DNA of 64,000 bases from Motilimonas cestriensis (GCF_021295315.1 NZ_JAIMJA010000023.1:1-64000), one strand, 5' to 3'. Positions 1 through 10,334 are shown, counted from the stretch's first letter. The notes: a model not told the origin generated them from the letters alone. Numbers and translations: made by a program.

Positions 1-127
1 GTTACATTACCGGTTATTTCAATCGGTACAGGCCTCACCAGTTTAACAAGGGGTTATCGCCACAAAAGGCTGAAGCAGAATACTTCAAAACTTATAACGA
101 GGTGGCCAGTTTTAGTTGACCACTACA
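1..127 (+). mobile_element. 3' end of an IS3-family insertion sequence (cut by the window edge)
   Basis: The last ~39 codons of an orfB transposase run to a TGA at 117-119, followed by the terminal inverted repeat ending CCACTACA at 127. The same end is present, reverse-complemented, in the complete element at 61218-62473. By eye the two differ at only about four positions over this stretch, so they are related but not identical copies. The catalytic DDE residues lie outside the window. The flank to the right starts GAGTG; the other target-site copy is off the edge. Confidence 0.88.
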
Positions 128-442
128 GAGTGCAATTCGATTAATTATAGGATTGGTACAAAACAAGGACATTATTCCTTTGATTCGGAGTCGTCGACTG
201 CACTGAAATTGAAGGAATTTATTCAAAAAATAATGGGGACGCCCAGTGGGCCGAGCTAAGTCGGTAGAAGATTGGAGGTAGCAGTATCGAGATAACCATC
301 AAAATTTGAGGCTTGTCATATCTTGTTCCGCGGTTAACTGATCCCTGCCGCTACTTCTGAACAGGCCTGCTTATTTTGAAGCAAAAGCGTATTTGACGAC
401 TCGCCAAACACGCTTGTAAAGAGGCAAACTGGATTGTGTTGC
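128..442. other. Intergenic stretch with no recognisable gene
   Basis: About 315 bases lie between the IS end and the stop codon of the RimK-like gene. No reading frame with coding character was seen on either strand. The segment holds short repeat-like strings such as ATTGGTAC near 153, which recurs in the gap before metY, and a G/C-rich palindromic patch near 236-255. It is probably IS-flanking debris plus the 3' untranslated region of the minus-strand operon. Confidence 0.5.
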
Positions 443-1405
443 CTAGATAGTAGGCACTTGAGAAAAATGCTTTATCGCAAACTCAACTCGCTGCTCTGGC
501 GTCATTTTCTTATCACCTAGGCTTTCGACTAACTGCAAGCGTGGCAGTAAACCTGCGCCATTGGCGACTTGGATTGCTAAACCGGGGCGGGCATTGAGCT
601 CTAGCAACATCGGCCCTTTATCACGATCTAACACCATGTCGGTGCCAAGATAACCCAATCCCGACATTTCATAACAACTGGCCGCCAAACGGATCAAGGT
701 ATCCCATTGCGGTACCTCTAACTCATTAAGGGCGCGATTAGTATCGGGGTGATGGGTAACGGGTAAACCAAATTGCACCGCATGCAGCGCTTTGCCACTG
801 CCTATGTCAATACCCACACCTACTGCACCTTGGTGCAAGTTAGCTTTGCCATCTGAGTCGGTGGTTGATAGACGCATCATCGCCATTACCGGGAAGCCTT
901 TGAAAACAATTACCCGTACATCGGGCACGCCTTCGTAACTAAAGCCGTCAAAGGCAGTATCAAACTCGATTAACGCTTCGATTACTGCCACGTCTTGCGC
1001 GCCGCCTAAACTGAATAGACCGGCCAAAATGTTAGACACATGACGCTCAAAATCGTCATGGGTCTCTTCTGCGCCATTGGGCTTGTAGTAGCGATCGTGT
1101 TCAACCTTAGTGATCACTAATATACCTTTACCACCGCTGCCTTTGGCTGGCTTGATGACAAAGCCGCTACGGCCTTTAATCAGCTCTGCTACTTTGCCTA
1201 CTTCGGCTTGTGAGCTGATCACGCCAATTAACGCAGGCACGGTTACTTGCGCATCTTCGGCGATGATTTTGGTTTTTAATTTATTATCCACCAAGGGGTA
1301 TAAAGAGCGTTTGTTATAGCGGCCAATATAATGACCGTTACGTTTATTCATTCCCATGATGCCTTTCGCTTTAAGCTTGAAAGGGTTCGCTAATAGGCCA
1401 AACAT
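443..1405 (-). CDS. RimK-like alpha-L-glutamate ligase family protein
   Basis: A 320-residue protein with an ATP-grasp fold related to RimK-type amino-acid ligases. Visible motifs are the glycine-rich ATP loop KPAKGSGGKGI near residues 86-96 and the metal-binding ELNARPG near 270-276. RimK-type enzymes add an amino acid to a carboxylate using ATP; the acceptor of this subfamily cannot be told from sequence. It is the last of three minus-strand genes, starting 2 bases after the stop of the 7-TM inactive-transglutaminase gene. This trio (retropepsin-like protein, inactive transglutaminase with 7 TM helices, RimK-like ligase) recurs as a set in gammaproteobacteria. That suggests a shared envelope peptide-modifying job, which is an inference. 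Confidence 0.85.
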   Translation of the reverse strand: MFGLLANPFKLKAKGIMGMNKRNGHYIGRYNKRSLYPLVDNKLKTKIIAEDAQVTVPALIGVISSQAEVGKVAELIKGRSGFVIKPAKGSGGKGILVITKVEHDRYYKPNGAEETHDDFERHVSNILAGLFSLGGAQDVAVIEALIEFDTAFDGFSYEGVPDVRVIVFKGFPVMAMMRLSTTDSDGKANLHQGAVGVGIDIGSGKALHAVQFGLPVTHHPDTNRALNELEVPQWDTLIRLAASCYEMSGLGYLGTDMVLDRDKGPMLLELNARPGLAIQVANGAGLLPRLQLVESLGDKKMTPEQRVEFAIKHFSQVPTI

Positions 1406-1407
1406 GA

Positions 1408-2919
1408 TTATTTTCCTACCATGGATTTAAAGCGGTGTAATTCGAGTAAGCGGTAACCTGTGTAGCTACCCAATAATAAAACCAGTGACATGATAATTAG
1501 TTGCACGCCTAAGAAATTGAAGGTGATATGGCGAACGTAGTCATTATTCATGGCTAAATAAGCGAGCACTGCAACAAACAGGCTGCCGCCGCCTTGGCGA
1601 ATGACTTCTTTGGCACCTTCTTCTTCCCATAACACCGACATCCGCTCGATAGTCCATGACAAAATAATCATCGGGAAGAAGGTGATTTTAAGGCCTTCAC
1701 TTAAGCCGACTTTGTAAGAAACCACCGAGAACAGGCCGATCATTAAAATAACCATGATGATCACCGCGGATATTCGCGAGACCAAGAGGAGGTTTAACCG
1801 AGACAGGTAGGAGCGAATAATAAGGCCAGTGCCCACCACAATAATAAAGCCGACTAAACCGGTGATTAAGCTGGTTTGGATAAAGGCCATGGCGATTAAT
1901 ACTGGCATAAAAGTGCCTGAGGTTTTTAGGCCGACTAACACCCGCACTAACACCACTACTAATACACCAAAGGGAATTAATAAAATGCCTTTAAACAGAG
2001 CTTGCTCTTCAATTGGCAAGCTTTGAATTGAAAAGTTAAGTAGGTCTTGGCTATTTAGTTTTTCTTTTACCGCCATTAATGCCGGTTGATCTTGTTTGAT
2101 CATTGAGAAGGTGACCAGTGAATCAGAGCCGCCGACCAAATCGAGTAAAGAAGAATCAGACTGCTCCCATAGTAACAGGTTTTCACGGTTAGCTTCTTTA
2201 CCGCTTTTTACATCAAACAGTAACCATTTATCGCCCTCATACACTTGTACAAATGCATTTAACGGCTGACGTCGACGGCCATCTTCAAGGCGTAGGCCAC
2301 CAACAACACGGGCAGCAATATCTGCTGAGTTAAGCAGTTTAACCATTAACTGCGAGGGATCTGATTCACTGTTAATCAGCAGCTCAGCATTTTGGCTTAA
2401 CTGTTTTTTATTGAACTCTTTTAGTAGCTCTCTAGTATAGCTAAAGGCATCAGCACTGCGTTTCGTGACATCAATGGTTAGCTGCTGGGCTGCAGTGCCA
2501 TAAGGCTCAACCCATTCCGGCATTTCAATTTTAGGTATGCTCGCTAAGCCTGATAAGTCAGCATTGTCATCTTCGAGTAGCTGCACTTTATAAAATAATT
2601 CTTGATTACCACTGGCTTCACGAATTGACCATTCGGCGCGCGGCGTATTGTTGTGCTGAATAAAATTCAAACCATAGCCAGGAGAAGCGGCATTTTGGTG
2701 CAACACGGTAAAACCCGGCTGACTCATTGGCGTGGCAAGGGAGGCTTTCACTTTATCGCCATTGGCAAAAAATTCTACCTTAGCATCAACTGACCACACG
2801 GTGCGTTTAACACCTGGGGTCAGTGGAACCTCGTGAGAGATGTGACGTTGGATAGTAAGGGCTAGGCCGGTAATAAACAATAAACTGACCAGTATGTAAA
2901 AAGGCGCTCTGGAGGTCAT
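1408..2919 (-). CDS. Inactive transglutaminase fused to 7 transmembrane helices (UUP1-type)
   Basis: A 503-residue membrane protein. One N-terminal TM segment (about residues 7-24) is followed by a ~290-residue periplasmic part resembling a transglutaminase-like fold. Then comes a C-terminal block of about seven hydrophobic helices from about residue 310 to the end. In this family the transglutaminase domain is regarded as catalytically dead. The gene sits between a retropepsin-like lipoprotein gene (68 bases upstream) and a RimK-like ligase (2 bases downstream), so the three are almost certainly one transcript. The periplasmic domain may present or sense a peptide handled by the neighbours; this is inferred from context only. 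Confidence 0.83.
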   Translation of the reverse strand: MTSRAPFYILVSLLFITGLALTIQRHISHEVPLTPGVKRTVWSVDAKVEFFANGDKVKASLATPMSQPGFTVLHQNAASPGYGLNFIQHNNTPRAEWSIREASGNQELFYKVQLLEDDNADLSGLASIPKIEMPEWVEPYGTAAQQLTIDVTKRSADAFSYTRELLKEFNKKQLSQNAELLINSESDPSQLMVKLLNSADIAARVVGGLRLEDGRRRQPLNAFVQVYEGDKWLLFDVKSGKEANRENLLLWEQSDSSLLDLVGGSDSLVTFSMIKQDQPALMAVKEKLNSQDLLNFSIQSLPIEEQALFKGILLIPFGVLVVVLVRVLVGLKTSGTFMPVLIAMAFIQTSLITGLVGFIIVVGTGLIIRSYLSRLNLLLVSRISAVIIMVILMIGLFSVVSYKVGLSEGLKITFFPMIILSWTIERMSVLWEEEGAKEVIRQGGGSLFVAVLAYLAMNNDYVRHITFNFLGVQLIIMSLVLLLGSYTGYRLLELHRFKSMVGK

Positions 2920-2987
2920 GGGATTAAATGATCCTACTGCTAATAAAGGTTAAAATTAAGGCGAGCATTACAATGCTCGCCTATCAA

Positions 2988-3758
2988 TTATTTTGGCTTA
3001 AATTCTGGATGAATCTGCTGTTTACCGGGGTCGACTAAGGTAATGTCTTTGAGAAATTCCCGTCCCAGTAATACCGGATAGTTCATCTGGCCGCGATCGG
3101 CTAACGTGAACTCCGCTGAATCTTTAATGGTACCTAAACGGATATTAAGTTTAACCACTGGACGCTTCACCGTTTCGTCACTGGTTGACTGGCGAATGTT
3201 GGAATAACGTTCCACTTTTCGCTCTACCGTCATATCGGGCTGGCCTGGCTCATGGGCGATATCAAACTTGACCCATTTTTCGCCATCACGTTCAAATTCA
3301 ACCACATTGGTAGCATGAATAGAAGAAACGGTGGCACCAGTATCAACACGGGCTAACAAGTTGGCCTTCGGTGGCGATATATGTACCCACTCTTCTTCAC
3401 CAACAATGATTTTGCCTGCTTTAGTGCCATCCACCACTGCCGTTTTAGAAGGGATGATCACTTCTTGGCATTTAGGCTCTGGCATCGGGGCTGGCGCAAC
3501 AACGATGGTTTTTTCTTTACTGGTGGTTATAAAGGTTTGCTTAAGATCTTGTAATTGAATTTCTTGCTGTTCACGTAAGAGGGCAAGCTCAGCAGTGAGA
3601 GAGCTGTTTATTTGTGTACATTGCGCAACCATAATTTGCTGTGTTTTAGCCAGCTCGCTGGATAATAAATCGGGAGAAACAGTAGGCGCTGGTTTTTCAT
3701 TGGAAGCACATGCGGATAGCAGCAAAACAGAAGCGGCTAACACGGTTTTTTGAAACAT
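2988..3758 (-). CDS. Retropepsin-like aspartic protease family lipoprotein (putative zinc protease family)
   Basis: A 256-residue protein. The N-terminus has a lipoprotein signal ending in the lipobox LSAC (Cys at about 17). A short coiled-coil-like region follows, then a C-terminal retropepsin-like domain. The Asp signature is ARVDTGATVSS near residues 135-146, and a second conserved patch LLGREFL lies near 231-237. The family is annotated in databases as ATP-dependent zinc protease, but the DTGA motif and fold are those of aspartic proteases. It is the first gene of the three-gene minus-strand operon, so it probably works in the periplasm, anchored to a membrane. The substrate is unknown. 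Confidence 0.82.
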   Translation of the reverse strand: MFQKTVLAASVLLLSACASNEKPAPTVSPDLLSSELAKTQQIMVAQCTQINSSLTAELALLREQQEIQLQDLKQTFITTSKEKTIVVAPAPMPEPKCQEVIIPSKTAVVDGTKAGKIIVGEEEWVHISPPKANLLARVDTGATVSSIHATNVVEFERDGEKWVKFDIAHEPGQPDMTVERKVERYSNIRQSTSDETVKRPVVKLNIRLGTIKDSAEFTLADRGQMNYPVLLGREFLKDITLVDPGKQQIHPEFKPK

Positions 3759-3860
3759 ATATTTTTATCCTAGCTATGACACAAATTGTTGAGTACGCAA
3801 TAACAATGGCAAACTAAGTGATTTATTAACAGACTACAAGAGGCTGCAAAAGATTTAGTT

Positions 3861-4850
3861 TTAGCTTAATCGTTTTTCCGGATTTCGCGCGATAATTACG
3901 GCTCTTTTTGGCGCTGGATATCCCTCAATGGTTAAGCTGGGATCCTTGGGATCTAAAAAGTCGGTTAACGAGTCATTTTTCATCCACTGCGTGCTGCGCT
4001 GCTCGGCCACCGTGGTTTCGCTGATGTCGACAATGCGTACATCTTCAAAGTCACATTTCTCAACCCATACCTTTAACGCGGCTGCGCTCGGGATGAACCA
4101 AATATTGCGCATTTGTGCATAACGATCACGTGGCACCAATACATCATTTTCACCGCCATCAATCACTATGGTTTCAAGCACTAATTCACCGCCCGGCACT
4201 AATTGCGATTTTAACTGCATAATATGGTCGATGGGGGATTTTCGATGATAAAGCACGCCCATGGAAAACACCGTATCAAAGGCTTTTAACTCGGGCAGTT
4301 CTTGAATGCCCAGCGGCAGTAAATGCACGTTTTGATTGTTATTGGCAAAATGGCGGATGGTTTCAAATTGGCATAAAAATAGCTGCGATGGGTCAACGCC
4401 CACTACAAACTCAGCCCCTTCACCCAGCATGCGCCACATGTGATAGCCATTGCCACAGCCAACATCTAACACATAACGGTATTTTAACGGGCTAATGTGC
4501 GGCAATAAGCGATCCCATTTAAAGTCAGAGCGCCATTCGGTATCAATGTGAATGCCGTGCACTTTGTAAGGGCCTTTACGCCAAGGGTGAAATTTCTCTA
4601 ACAGGTTGCCAAGCTTAGCTTGCTCGCCTTTGGGCAGTTCACCTTCTTGTCCCACCGATACTTGGCTTTCAATATCTATATGTTCAGTTTCAATCTCAGG
4701 GAATTTTTTCAGTACTTTTTGCCAGCTCGGAAACTCACCGCGCAAATTGTCTTGTTGCCACAGGGCTAATTGCGCCGGTAAGGTGGTTAGCCAATGACTA
4801 AGGCGGTTTTTCGCAATTTGCTGATAAAAGTTATTAAAATCGATGATCAC
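3861..4850 (-). CDS. cmoB: tRNA U34 carboxymethyltransferase CmoB
   Basis: A 329-residue SAM-fold enzyme matching CmoB along its whole length. It transfers the carboxymethyl group of carboxy-SAM to 5-hydroxyuridine at wobble position 34 of tRNA, giving cmo5U. Motif I of the methyltransferase fold is [13 protein letters not shown] near residues 129-141. The family-typical blocks NIDTEWRSD-like (here HIDTEWRSD), FSMGVLYHR and GYPAPKRA are all present. The start is GTG at 4850, chosen because the N-terminus [19 protein letters not shown] lines up with known CmoB starts. It lies 33 bases after cmoA, which makes its cofactor, so the two are an operon. Confidence 0.97.
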   Translation of the reverse strand: MIIDFNNFYQQIAKNRLSHWLTTLPAQLALWQQDNLRGEFPSWQKVLKKFPEIETEHIDIESQVSVGQEGELPKGEQAKLGNLLEKFHPWRKGPYKVHGIHIDTEWRSDFKWDRLLPHISPLKYRYVLDVGCGNGYHMWRMLGEGAEFVVGVDPSQLFLCQFETIRHFANNNQNVHLLPLGIQELPELKAFDTVFSMGVLYHRKSPIDHIMQLKSQLVPGGELVLETIVIDGGENDVLVPRDRYAQMRNIWFIPSAAALKVWVEKCDFEDVRIVDISETTVAEQRSTQWMKNDSLTDFLDPKDPSLTIEGYPAPKRAVIIARNPEKRLS

Positions 4851-4883
4851 TTAGAAGTACCTTGGTAATGAATTCTGTTTGCT

Positions 4884-5912
<1,029 letters not shown>

Positions 5913-7184
5913 ATGAAATTGGAATCACTGGCTTTGCATCACGGCTACACCTCAGAAGCGACCACAAAAGCGGCGGCGGTGCCGATTTATCAAACCACTT
6001 CTTATACCTTTGATGACACCCAACACGGCGCAGATTTATTTGACCTTAAAGTGCCGGGCAATATTTATACCCGCATCATGAACCCCACCACAGACGTGTT
6101 AGAGCAGCGCATTGCGGCAATGGAGGGCGGTATTGCTGCATTAGCAGTGGCGTCCGGCATGTCGGCTATCACTTATGCTATTCAATGTATTTGTGAAGTG
6201 GGCACCAATATAGTGAGTACTAGTCAGCTTTATGGTGGCACTTATAATTTATTTGCTCATTCATTGCCAAAACAAGGCATTGAAACGCGAATGGTCAACT
6301 TCAATGATTATGAAGGTTTTGAAAACGCCATTGATGAAAACACCCGTGCGGTTTTTTGTGAGTCGATAGGCAACCCCGCCGGTAACGTGGTTGATTTAGC
6401 TAAGTTGGCCGAAATAGCCCATCGCCATGGCGTGCCTTTAATTGTGGATAATACCGTAGCGACACCTTTTTTATGTCGCCCATTTGAACATGGCGCTGAC
6501 ATTGTGGTGCATTCATTAACCAAATACATTGGCGGTCACGGCACTTCAATTGGCGGTGCGATTGTTGATTCGGGTAAATTTGATTGGGTGGCCAACAAAG
6601 AGCGCTTTGCCATTTTAAATGAGCCCGATCCTTCTTACCATGGCGTGGTTTATACCGAAGCCTTAGGCGCAGCCGCTTACATTGGTCGTTGTCGCGTGGT
6701 GCCACTGCGTAACACCGGTGCGGCGATTTCTCCAATGAACTCATTCCAAATTCTACAAGGTTTAGAAACCTTAGGTTTACGCATGGAGCGCCATTGTGAA
6801 AATGCGGAAAAATTAGCGGCTTATTTATCGGCGCACGACAAGGTTGAGTGGGTGAATTACGCCGCGCTGCCCGACAGTCAATACCGTGAGGTGTGTGAAA
6901 AAATCTGTGGTGGTAAAGCTTCAGGAATTTTAAGTTTTGGCATTAAAGGCGGCGCTGCGGCGGGCGGCAAGTTTATTGACGCGCTGCAAATGATTTTGCG
7001 CCTAGTGAACATTGGCGATGCAAAATCGTTAGCCTGCCATCCAGCCTCTACTACCCATCGACAGCTTAACCCAGAAGAATTAGCCAAAGCGGGCGTGAGT
7101 GAAGATTTGGTAAGGATCTCAGTTGGTATTGAAAACATCGACGACATTATTGCTGATGTAGAACAAGCCTTAGCGAAGGCTTAA
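5913..7184 (+). CDS. metY: O-acetylhomoserine (thiol)-lyase MetY
   Basis: A 423-residue PLP-dependent Cys/Met metabolism enzyme. It is predicted to use O-acetylhomoserine and sulfide (or methanethiol) to form homocysteine (or methionine). The PLP lysine lies in the motif VVHSLTKYIGGHGTS near residues 198-212. The typical YTRIMNPTTDVLE block near 51-63, the long family-specific insert SYHGVVY and the ending ENIDDIIADVEQAL are present. The N-terminus MKLESLALHHGY is standard. Two decayed partial copies of this same gene lie downstream at 13818-13881 and 16991-17327, so the region around metY has been duplicated and invaded. Confidence 0.93.
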   Translation: MKLESLALHHGYTSEATTKAAAVPIYQTTSYTFDDTQHGADLFDLKVPGNIYTRIMNPTTDVLEQRIAAMEGGIAALAVASGMSAITYAIQCICEVGTNIVSTSQLYGGTYNLFAHSLPKQGIETRMVNFNDYEGFENAIDENTRAVFCESIGNPAGNVVDLAKLAEIAHRHGVPLIVDNTVATPFLCRPFEHGADIVVHSLTKYIGGHGTSIGGAIVDSGKFDWVANKERFAILNEPDPSYHGVVYTEALGAAAYIGRCRVVPLRNTGAAISPMNSFQILQGLETLGLRMERHCENAEKLAAYLSAHDKVEWVNYAALPDSQYREVCEKICGGKASGILSFGIKGGAAAGGKFIDALQMILRLVNIGDAKSLACHPASTTHRQLNPEELAKAGVSEDLVRISVGIENIDDIIADVEQALAKA

Positions 7185-7186
7185 AT

Positions 7187-7263
7187 GTATACCCAATCAA
7201 TCCGGAACGTTAAATCTCATCAAGCGTTTACACGTGTTTAGGTTAGGCCTTGATTGGGTATAC
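7187..7263. repeat. Perfect 14-bp inverted repeat just after metY
   Basis: GTATACCCAATCAA at 7187-7200 is matched exactly by its reverse complement at 7250-7263, leaving a 49-base spacer. It begins two bases after the metY stop codon. It could act as a transcription terminator or RNA 3' stabiliser, or be a small palindromic mobile repeat. There is no U-run to make it a classic terminator. Confidence 0.75.
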
Positions 7264-7478
7264 TTTAACCATTTAGTAAGCAAGTAACTAGGGCGGCGCT
7301 TGCCGCTTTAGTTATGCCTTAGCACCGCAACGGCTTGGTTTTTATTCGAGCCTTGAAATAATGACCATTCGTTACAAGTAGTTACTCTACCCAAAAATGC
7401 AATACATGTTTACTGTTAACCAGATCGTGCTAGTTTGAGCTTGGCTTTTGGACATGTAAGTAAAGCTTAAGGAAATTC
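7264..7478 (+). promoter_or_regulatory. Leader region of the six-gene accessory operon
   Basis: About 215 noncoding bases precede the first gene of the condensing-enzyme cluster, so the operon promoter must lie here. No strong sigma-70 match or operator palindrome is visible. A purine-rich AAGGAAA lies about 6 bases before the ATG at 7479 and serves as ribosome binding site. Confidence 0.4.
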
Positions 7479-8474
7479 ATGGCATTTGATATTGTCGGCA
7501 GTGATATTTACCTGCCAGAAACTAAGTGGTCAGATAAGGATTTTGACCTGTATTTAGGATTAAAAAAAGGCACCAGTAAACGCCAATTCGGTGTCGAAAC
7601 ACGCCACGTGGCCGCCAATCATGAAACGGCTATTTACATGGCCGCAAAAGCGGCGTTAGGTGCACTAAAAAATGCTTCATTAACCATTAATGACATAGAT
7701 TTACTCGTTTATGCTAGCGCTTCTCATCACCAAGCATTGCCCTATGATGCCGCGGCTGTATTGGCCCGCTTAAATGCACCCGTTAACCTTGCTAGTTTAG
7801 ACATAAATAGCTCGTGCTTATCATTTTTAACGGCTTTAGATTACGCCCAATGTATTTTTCTGGCTAAACGACACCAGCGTATTTTAATCGTGAGTAGTGA
7901 GCTTGTCACTGGGATAACGTTGAATAAAACCACGCCCGCGAAAACTGAGGTGGCAACCTTGTTTTCCGATGGCGCTGCAGCTTATGTGTTACAAGCCGCG
8001 TCAAATGCCTCAGGATTTACCGGTGCTCTGTTTGAAACTCATCACCAAGGCTACGATTTTTGCCAAGTTAAAGCTGGTGGTAGTCATGTTAACCCTCATC
8101 ACACGGCGCCAGAGCAACTATTGGCCGCCAGTCAATTTGAAATGGATGGCAAAGCCTTGTTTCGTCACATGACAACAACGTTGCCGGCTTTTTTAGTGCG
8201 AGGTTTACAGCAAAGCAATATTCAACGCGACCAAATTGACTATTTACTGCCGCATCAAGCGAGCCACCTTGCATTGAAAAGATTGCCTAAAATGAGCGGG
8301 TTTTGTTCACAAAAAATAGTTAATAATGTGGCACAGTGTGGCAATCAAATCGCGGCATCACTACCCATTAACCTGCACCTACTCAGGCAACAACAAGCCA
8401 ATAGCGGCAAAAAAGTATTACTGATTGGCTCGGCAGCGGGGTTATCACTGGGAATGGGATTTCTGACACTATGA
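7479..8474 (+). CDS. 3-oxoacyl-ACP synthase III (FabH/OleA-like thiolase-fold) condensing enzyme
   Basis: A 331-residue thiolase-fold protein. The Cys-His-Asn triad is complete: Cys in DINSSCLSFL near residue 112, His in LLPHQAS near 260, and Asn in CGNQIAAS near 290. Such enzymes condense acyl thioesters. It is not the housekeeping fabH, because it is outside a fatty-acid gene cluster and leads a six-gene operon instead. Its stop overlaps the next start by 4 bases (ATGA). With the SDR and adenylate-forming genes downstream it resembles the OleA role in Claisen-type condensation of two acyl chains. That comparison is an inference; the true substrate is unknown. Confidence 0.88.
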   Translation: MAFDIVGSDIYLPETKWSDKDFDLYLGLKKGTSKRQFGVETRHVAANHETAIYMAAKAALGALKNASLTINDIDLLVYASASHHQALPYDAAAVLARLNAPVNLASLDINSSCLSFLTALDYAQCIFLAKRHQRILIVSSELVTGITLNKTTPAKTEVATLFSDGAAAYVLQAASNASGFTGALFETHHQGYDFCQVKAGGSHVNPHHTAPEQLLAASQFEMDGKALFRHMTTTLPAFLVRGLQQSNIQRDQIDYLLPHQASHLALKRLPKMSGFCSQKIVNNVAQCGNQIAASLPINLHLLRQQQANSGKKVLLIGSAAGLSLGMGFLTL

Positions 8475-9487
8475 AGATATTGGTTACCGGTGGTACTGGT
8501 ATGCTCGGCAGTGCCATTATTCGCTTATATCATCAAGAACATGAACTGCATTTTATTGGCCGTAATGCCGCCATTGTGCAGCAGTTAAGTGCTAAATATC
8601 CAGTGACGGGCCATGTGGCGGATTTGTGCGATCTGGATGCCATTAGTAAAATTTTTGCAGACATTGAACAGGATAAAAGTAACGATGAACAAATCGATGC
8701 AATTATTCATTGTGCTGCGCTTTCTAGTCCTTGGGGAGCCTACCAAGCATTCGAGCAAGGGAATGTGCAAGCTACTCGTAATTTATTAGCCGTTGCTGAA
8801 CAGTATAATATCCAGACGTTTGTGCATATATCCACTACCAGCGTTTATTTTGACTTTACTGACCGTTGGAACATAACCGAGCAAGACCCCGTAGCCAGTC
8901 CGTTTTGTAATGATTATGCTGAAACGAAATACCTAGCAGAACAGGCTGTGCTCGCCAGTTCAATCCATAGTGTTATTTTGCGTCCTCGCGGCATATTTGG
9001 GCCTAATGACCAAGCCATCGTACCGCGCTTGTTAGCTGCAATTAAAGGGCGTTATCTACTGCTCCCTTCGGCTAAAAACCCAGTGCTGGATTTGACCTAT
9101 GTAGACAATGTGGCAACAGCGGCATTGCTTGCTTGCGCCAAAGGCCCCAGTTTACCAAAGGGCGAAATATTTAATATCACCAATGGTGAACCCATGCCTA
9201 TTAACAGTGTGTTAGCCGCCTTGCTGACCGCTTTAGGTTATAAAGCGCGTTTAGTGACATTACCCTATGCCTTAATTGCCCCTATCATTGCCCTTAACGA
9301 ATACATTCGACGTCGCTTAGCTCATTGTCCTGAGCCAAAAATAACGGTTTATGGCGCGGGTTTATTGCATTTTCATCAAACATTAAATATTGAAAAAGCC
9401 AATCAATTACTGGGTTATCAAGCAAGTGTTAGCATCACAGAAGGGATCAGGCGTTATGTCGACTGGACTAAAAATAAAACTGTTTGA
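8471..9487 (+). CDS. NAD(P)-dependent epimerase/dehydratase, extended SDR (3-beta-HSD/OleD-like)
   Basis: A 338-residue extended short-chain dehydrogenase. The Rossmann motif GGTGMLG is at residues 7-13. The catalytic pair is in YAETK near 151-155, with the upstream Ser/Thr in HISTTSVY near 120-127. The RPRGIFGPND block, typical of 3-beta-hydroxysteroid dehydrogenase/OleD-like members, is near 174-183. It probably reduces the beta-keto product of the upstream condensing enzyme, as OleD does, but it could also be a sugar or lipid epimerase. It starts inside the stop codon of the upstream gene, and its own end overlaps the next gene by 32 bases. Confidence 0.87.
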   Translation: MKILVTGGTGMLGSAIIRLYHQEHELHFIGRNAAIVQQLSAKYPVTGHVADLCDLDAISKIFADIEQDKSNDEQIDAIIHCAALSSPWGAYQAFEQGNVQATRNLLAVAEQYNIQTFVHISTTSVYFDFTDRWNITEQDPVASPFCNDYAETKYLAEQAVLASSIHSVILRPRGIFGPNDQAIVPRLLAAIKGRYLLLPSAKNPVLDLTYVDNVATAALLACAKGPSLPKGEIFNITNGEPMPINSVLAALLTALGYKARLVTLPYALIAPIIALNEYIRRRLAHCPEPKITVYGAGLLHFHQTLNIEKANQLLGYQASVSITEGIRRYVDWTKNKTV

Positions 9488-10334
9488 AGGAGGGCACTGT
9501 GTGCATCCTGGGTTTGTTGTTAAACCGGGCAGTGGGCTAAAGCCGCGCGCGTTTCCTGCCGCCGTGGCTTTGATTGAGCATCCATCACAAGGTTATTTAT
9601 TATTTGATACGGGTTATCACGAGAATTTTTTCACTGTTACTCGCACGTTTCCTGAGCGTTTCTATGCATGGACTACACCTTGTAAGTTAAAGCATGGTGA
9701 TGGAATCATTGAGCAACTACAGCTTGCTGGAATAGCGCCATTGCAAATAAACCATTTAGTGCTGTCCCATTTTCATGCTGATCATATTGCCGCGGTGAGC
9801 GAGTTTAATAGCGCGCAAATTCACTGTACGCAGCAGGGGCTTAACTCAATACAGCAGTCAGGGCGAATTAATGGGGTGCGTAAAGGGTACCTAAAAAAAT
9901 TATTGCCCGCTGAGATAACCAAGCAACTGTGTATTCACACGCAATTTCCTTTGGCCTTTGATCAGGTTATAAACGGGAGAGGTGCCTCTGAAGGCCCTGC
10001 TATTGAGTTAGCATGCGCCGATTTGTTTAATGACCAAAGCTTGTACTTGGTCGCACTGCCTGGACATGCGGCAGGTCAAATTGGCCTGTTATGTCAATTA
10101 ACCAATCGATGGGTCTTTTTATTGGCTGACGCCTGTTGGCTGATTGATAGCTTGGCAGATGAGGTTGATCAACATTGGTTAGCTAACTTTTTATGTGACG
10201 ATGTAGCGCAATATCGGGCTACCTTGGCGCAGTTAAGGCATTGCTATCGGCGGTATCAGCATCTAATAGATTTTGTGCCATCCCACTGTTCAGCAACTAT
10301 TAATGCGCTAAAAGCCAAAGGCTGGATGCAGTGA
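9456..10334 (+). CDS. Metallo-beta-lactamase-fold hydrolase (lactonase-like)
   Basis: A 292-residue protein of the metallo-beta-lactamase superfamily. The metal-binding motif HFHADH is near residue 103, further metal ligands are in LPGHAAGQIG and LADACW, and LFDTGYHE is near the N-terminus. The overall pattern is closest to AttM/AiiA-type lactone or thioester hydrolases. I chose ATG 9456 over the upstream in-frame ATG at 9390. The family N-terminus begins with KIKLFEGG, and an AGGGATCAGG purine stretch precedes 9456. It overlaps the preceding gene by 32 bases and the next by 4, so translation is coupled. In the OleABCD comparison it sits where the alpha/beta hydrolase OleB would be. Confidence 0.85.
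   Translation: MSTGLKIKLFEGGHCVHPGFVVKPGSGLKPRAFPAAVALIEHPSQGYLLFDTGYHENFFTVTRTFPERFYAWTTPCKLKHGDGIIEQLQLAGIAPLQINHLVLSHFHADHIAAVSEFNSAQIHCTQQGLNSIQQSGRINGVRKGYLKKLLPAEITKQLCIHTQFPLAFDQVINGRGASEGPAIELACADLFNDQSLYLVALPGHAAGQIGLLCQLTNRWVFLLADACWLIDSLADEVDQHWLANFLCDDVAQYRATLAQLRHCYRRYQHLIDFVPSHCSATINALKAKGWMQ

Noticed and set aside
7264-7478. Riboswitch upstream of the six-gene operon
   Set aside because: No conserved aptamer features or terminator/anti-terminator pair could be made out.
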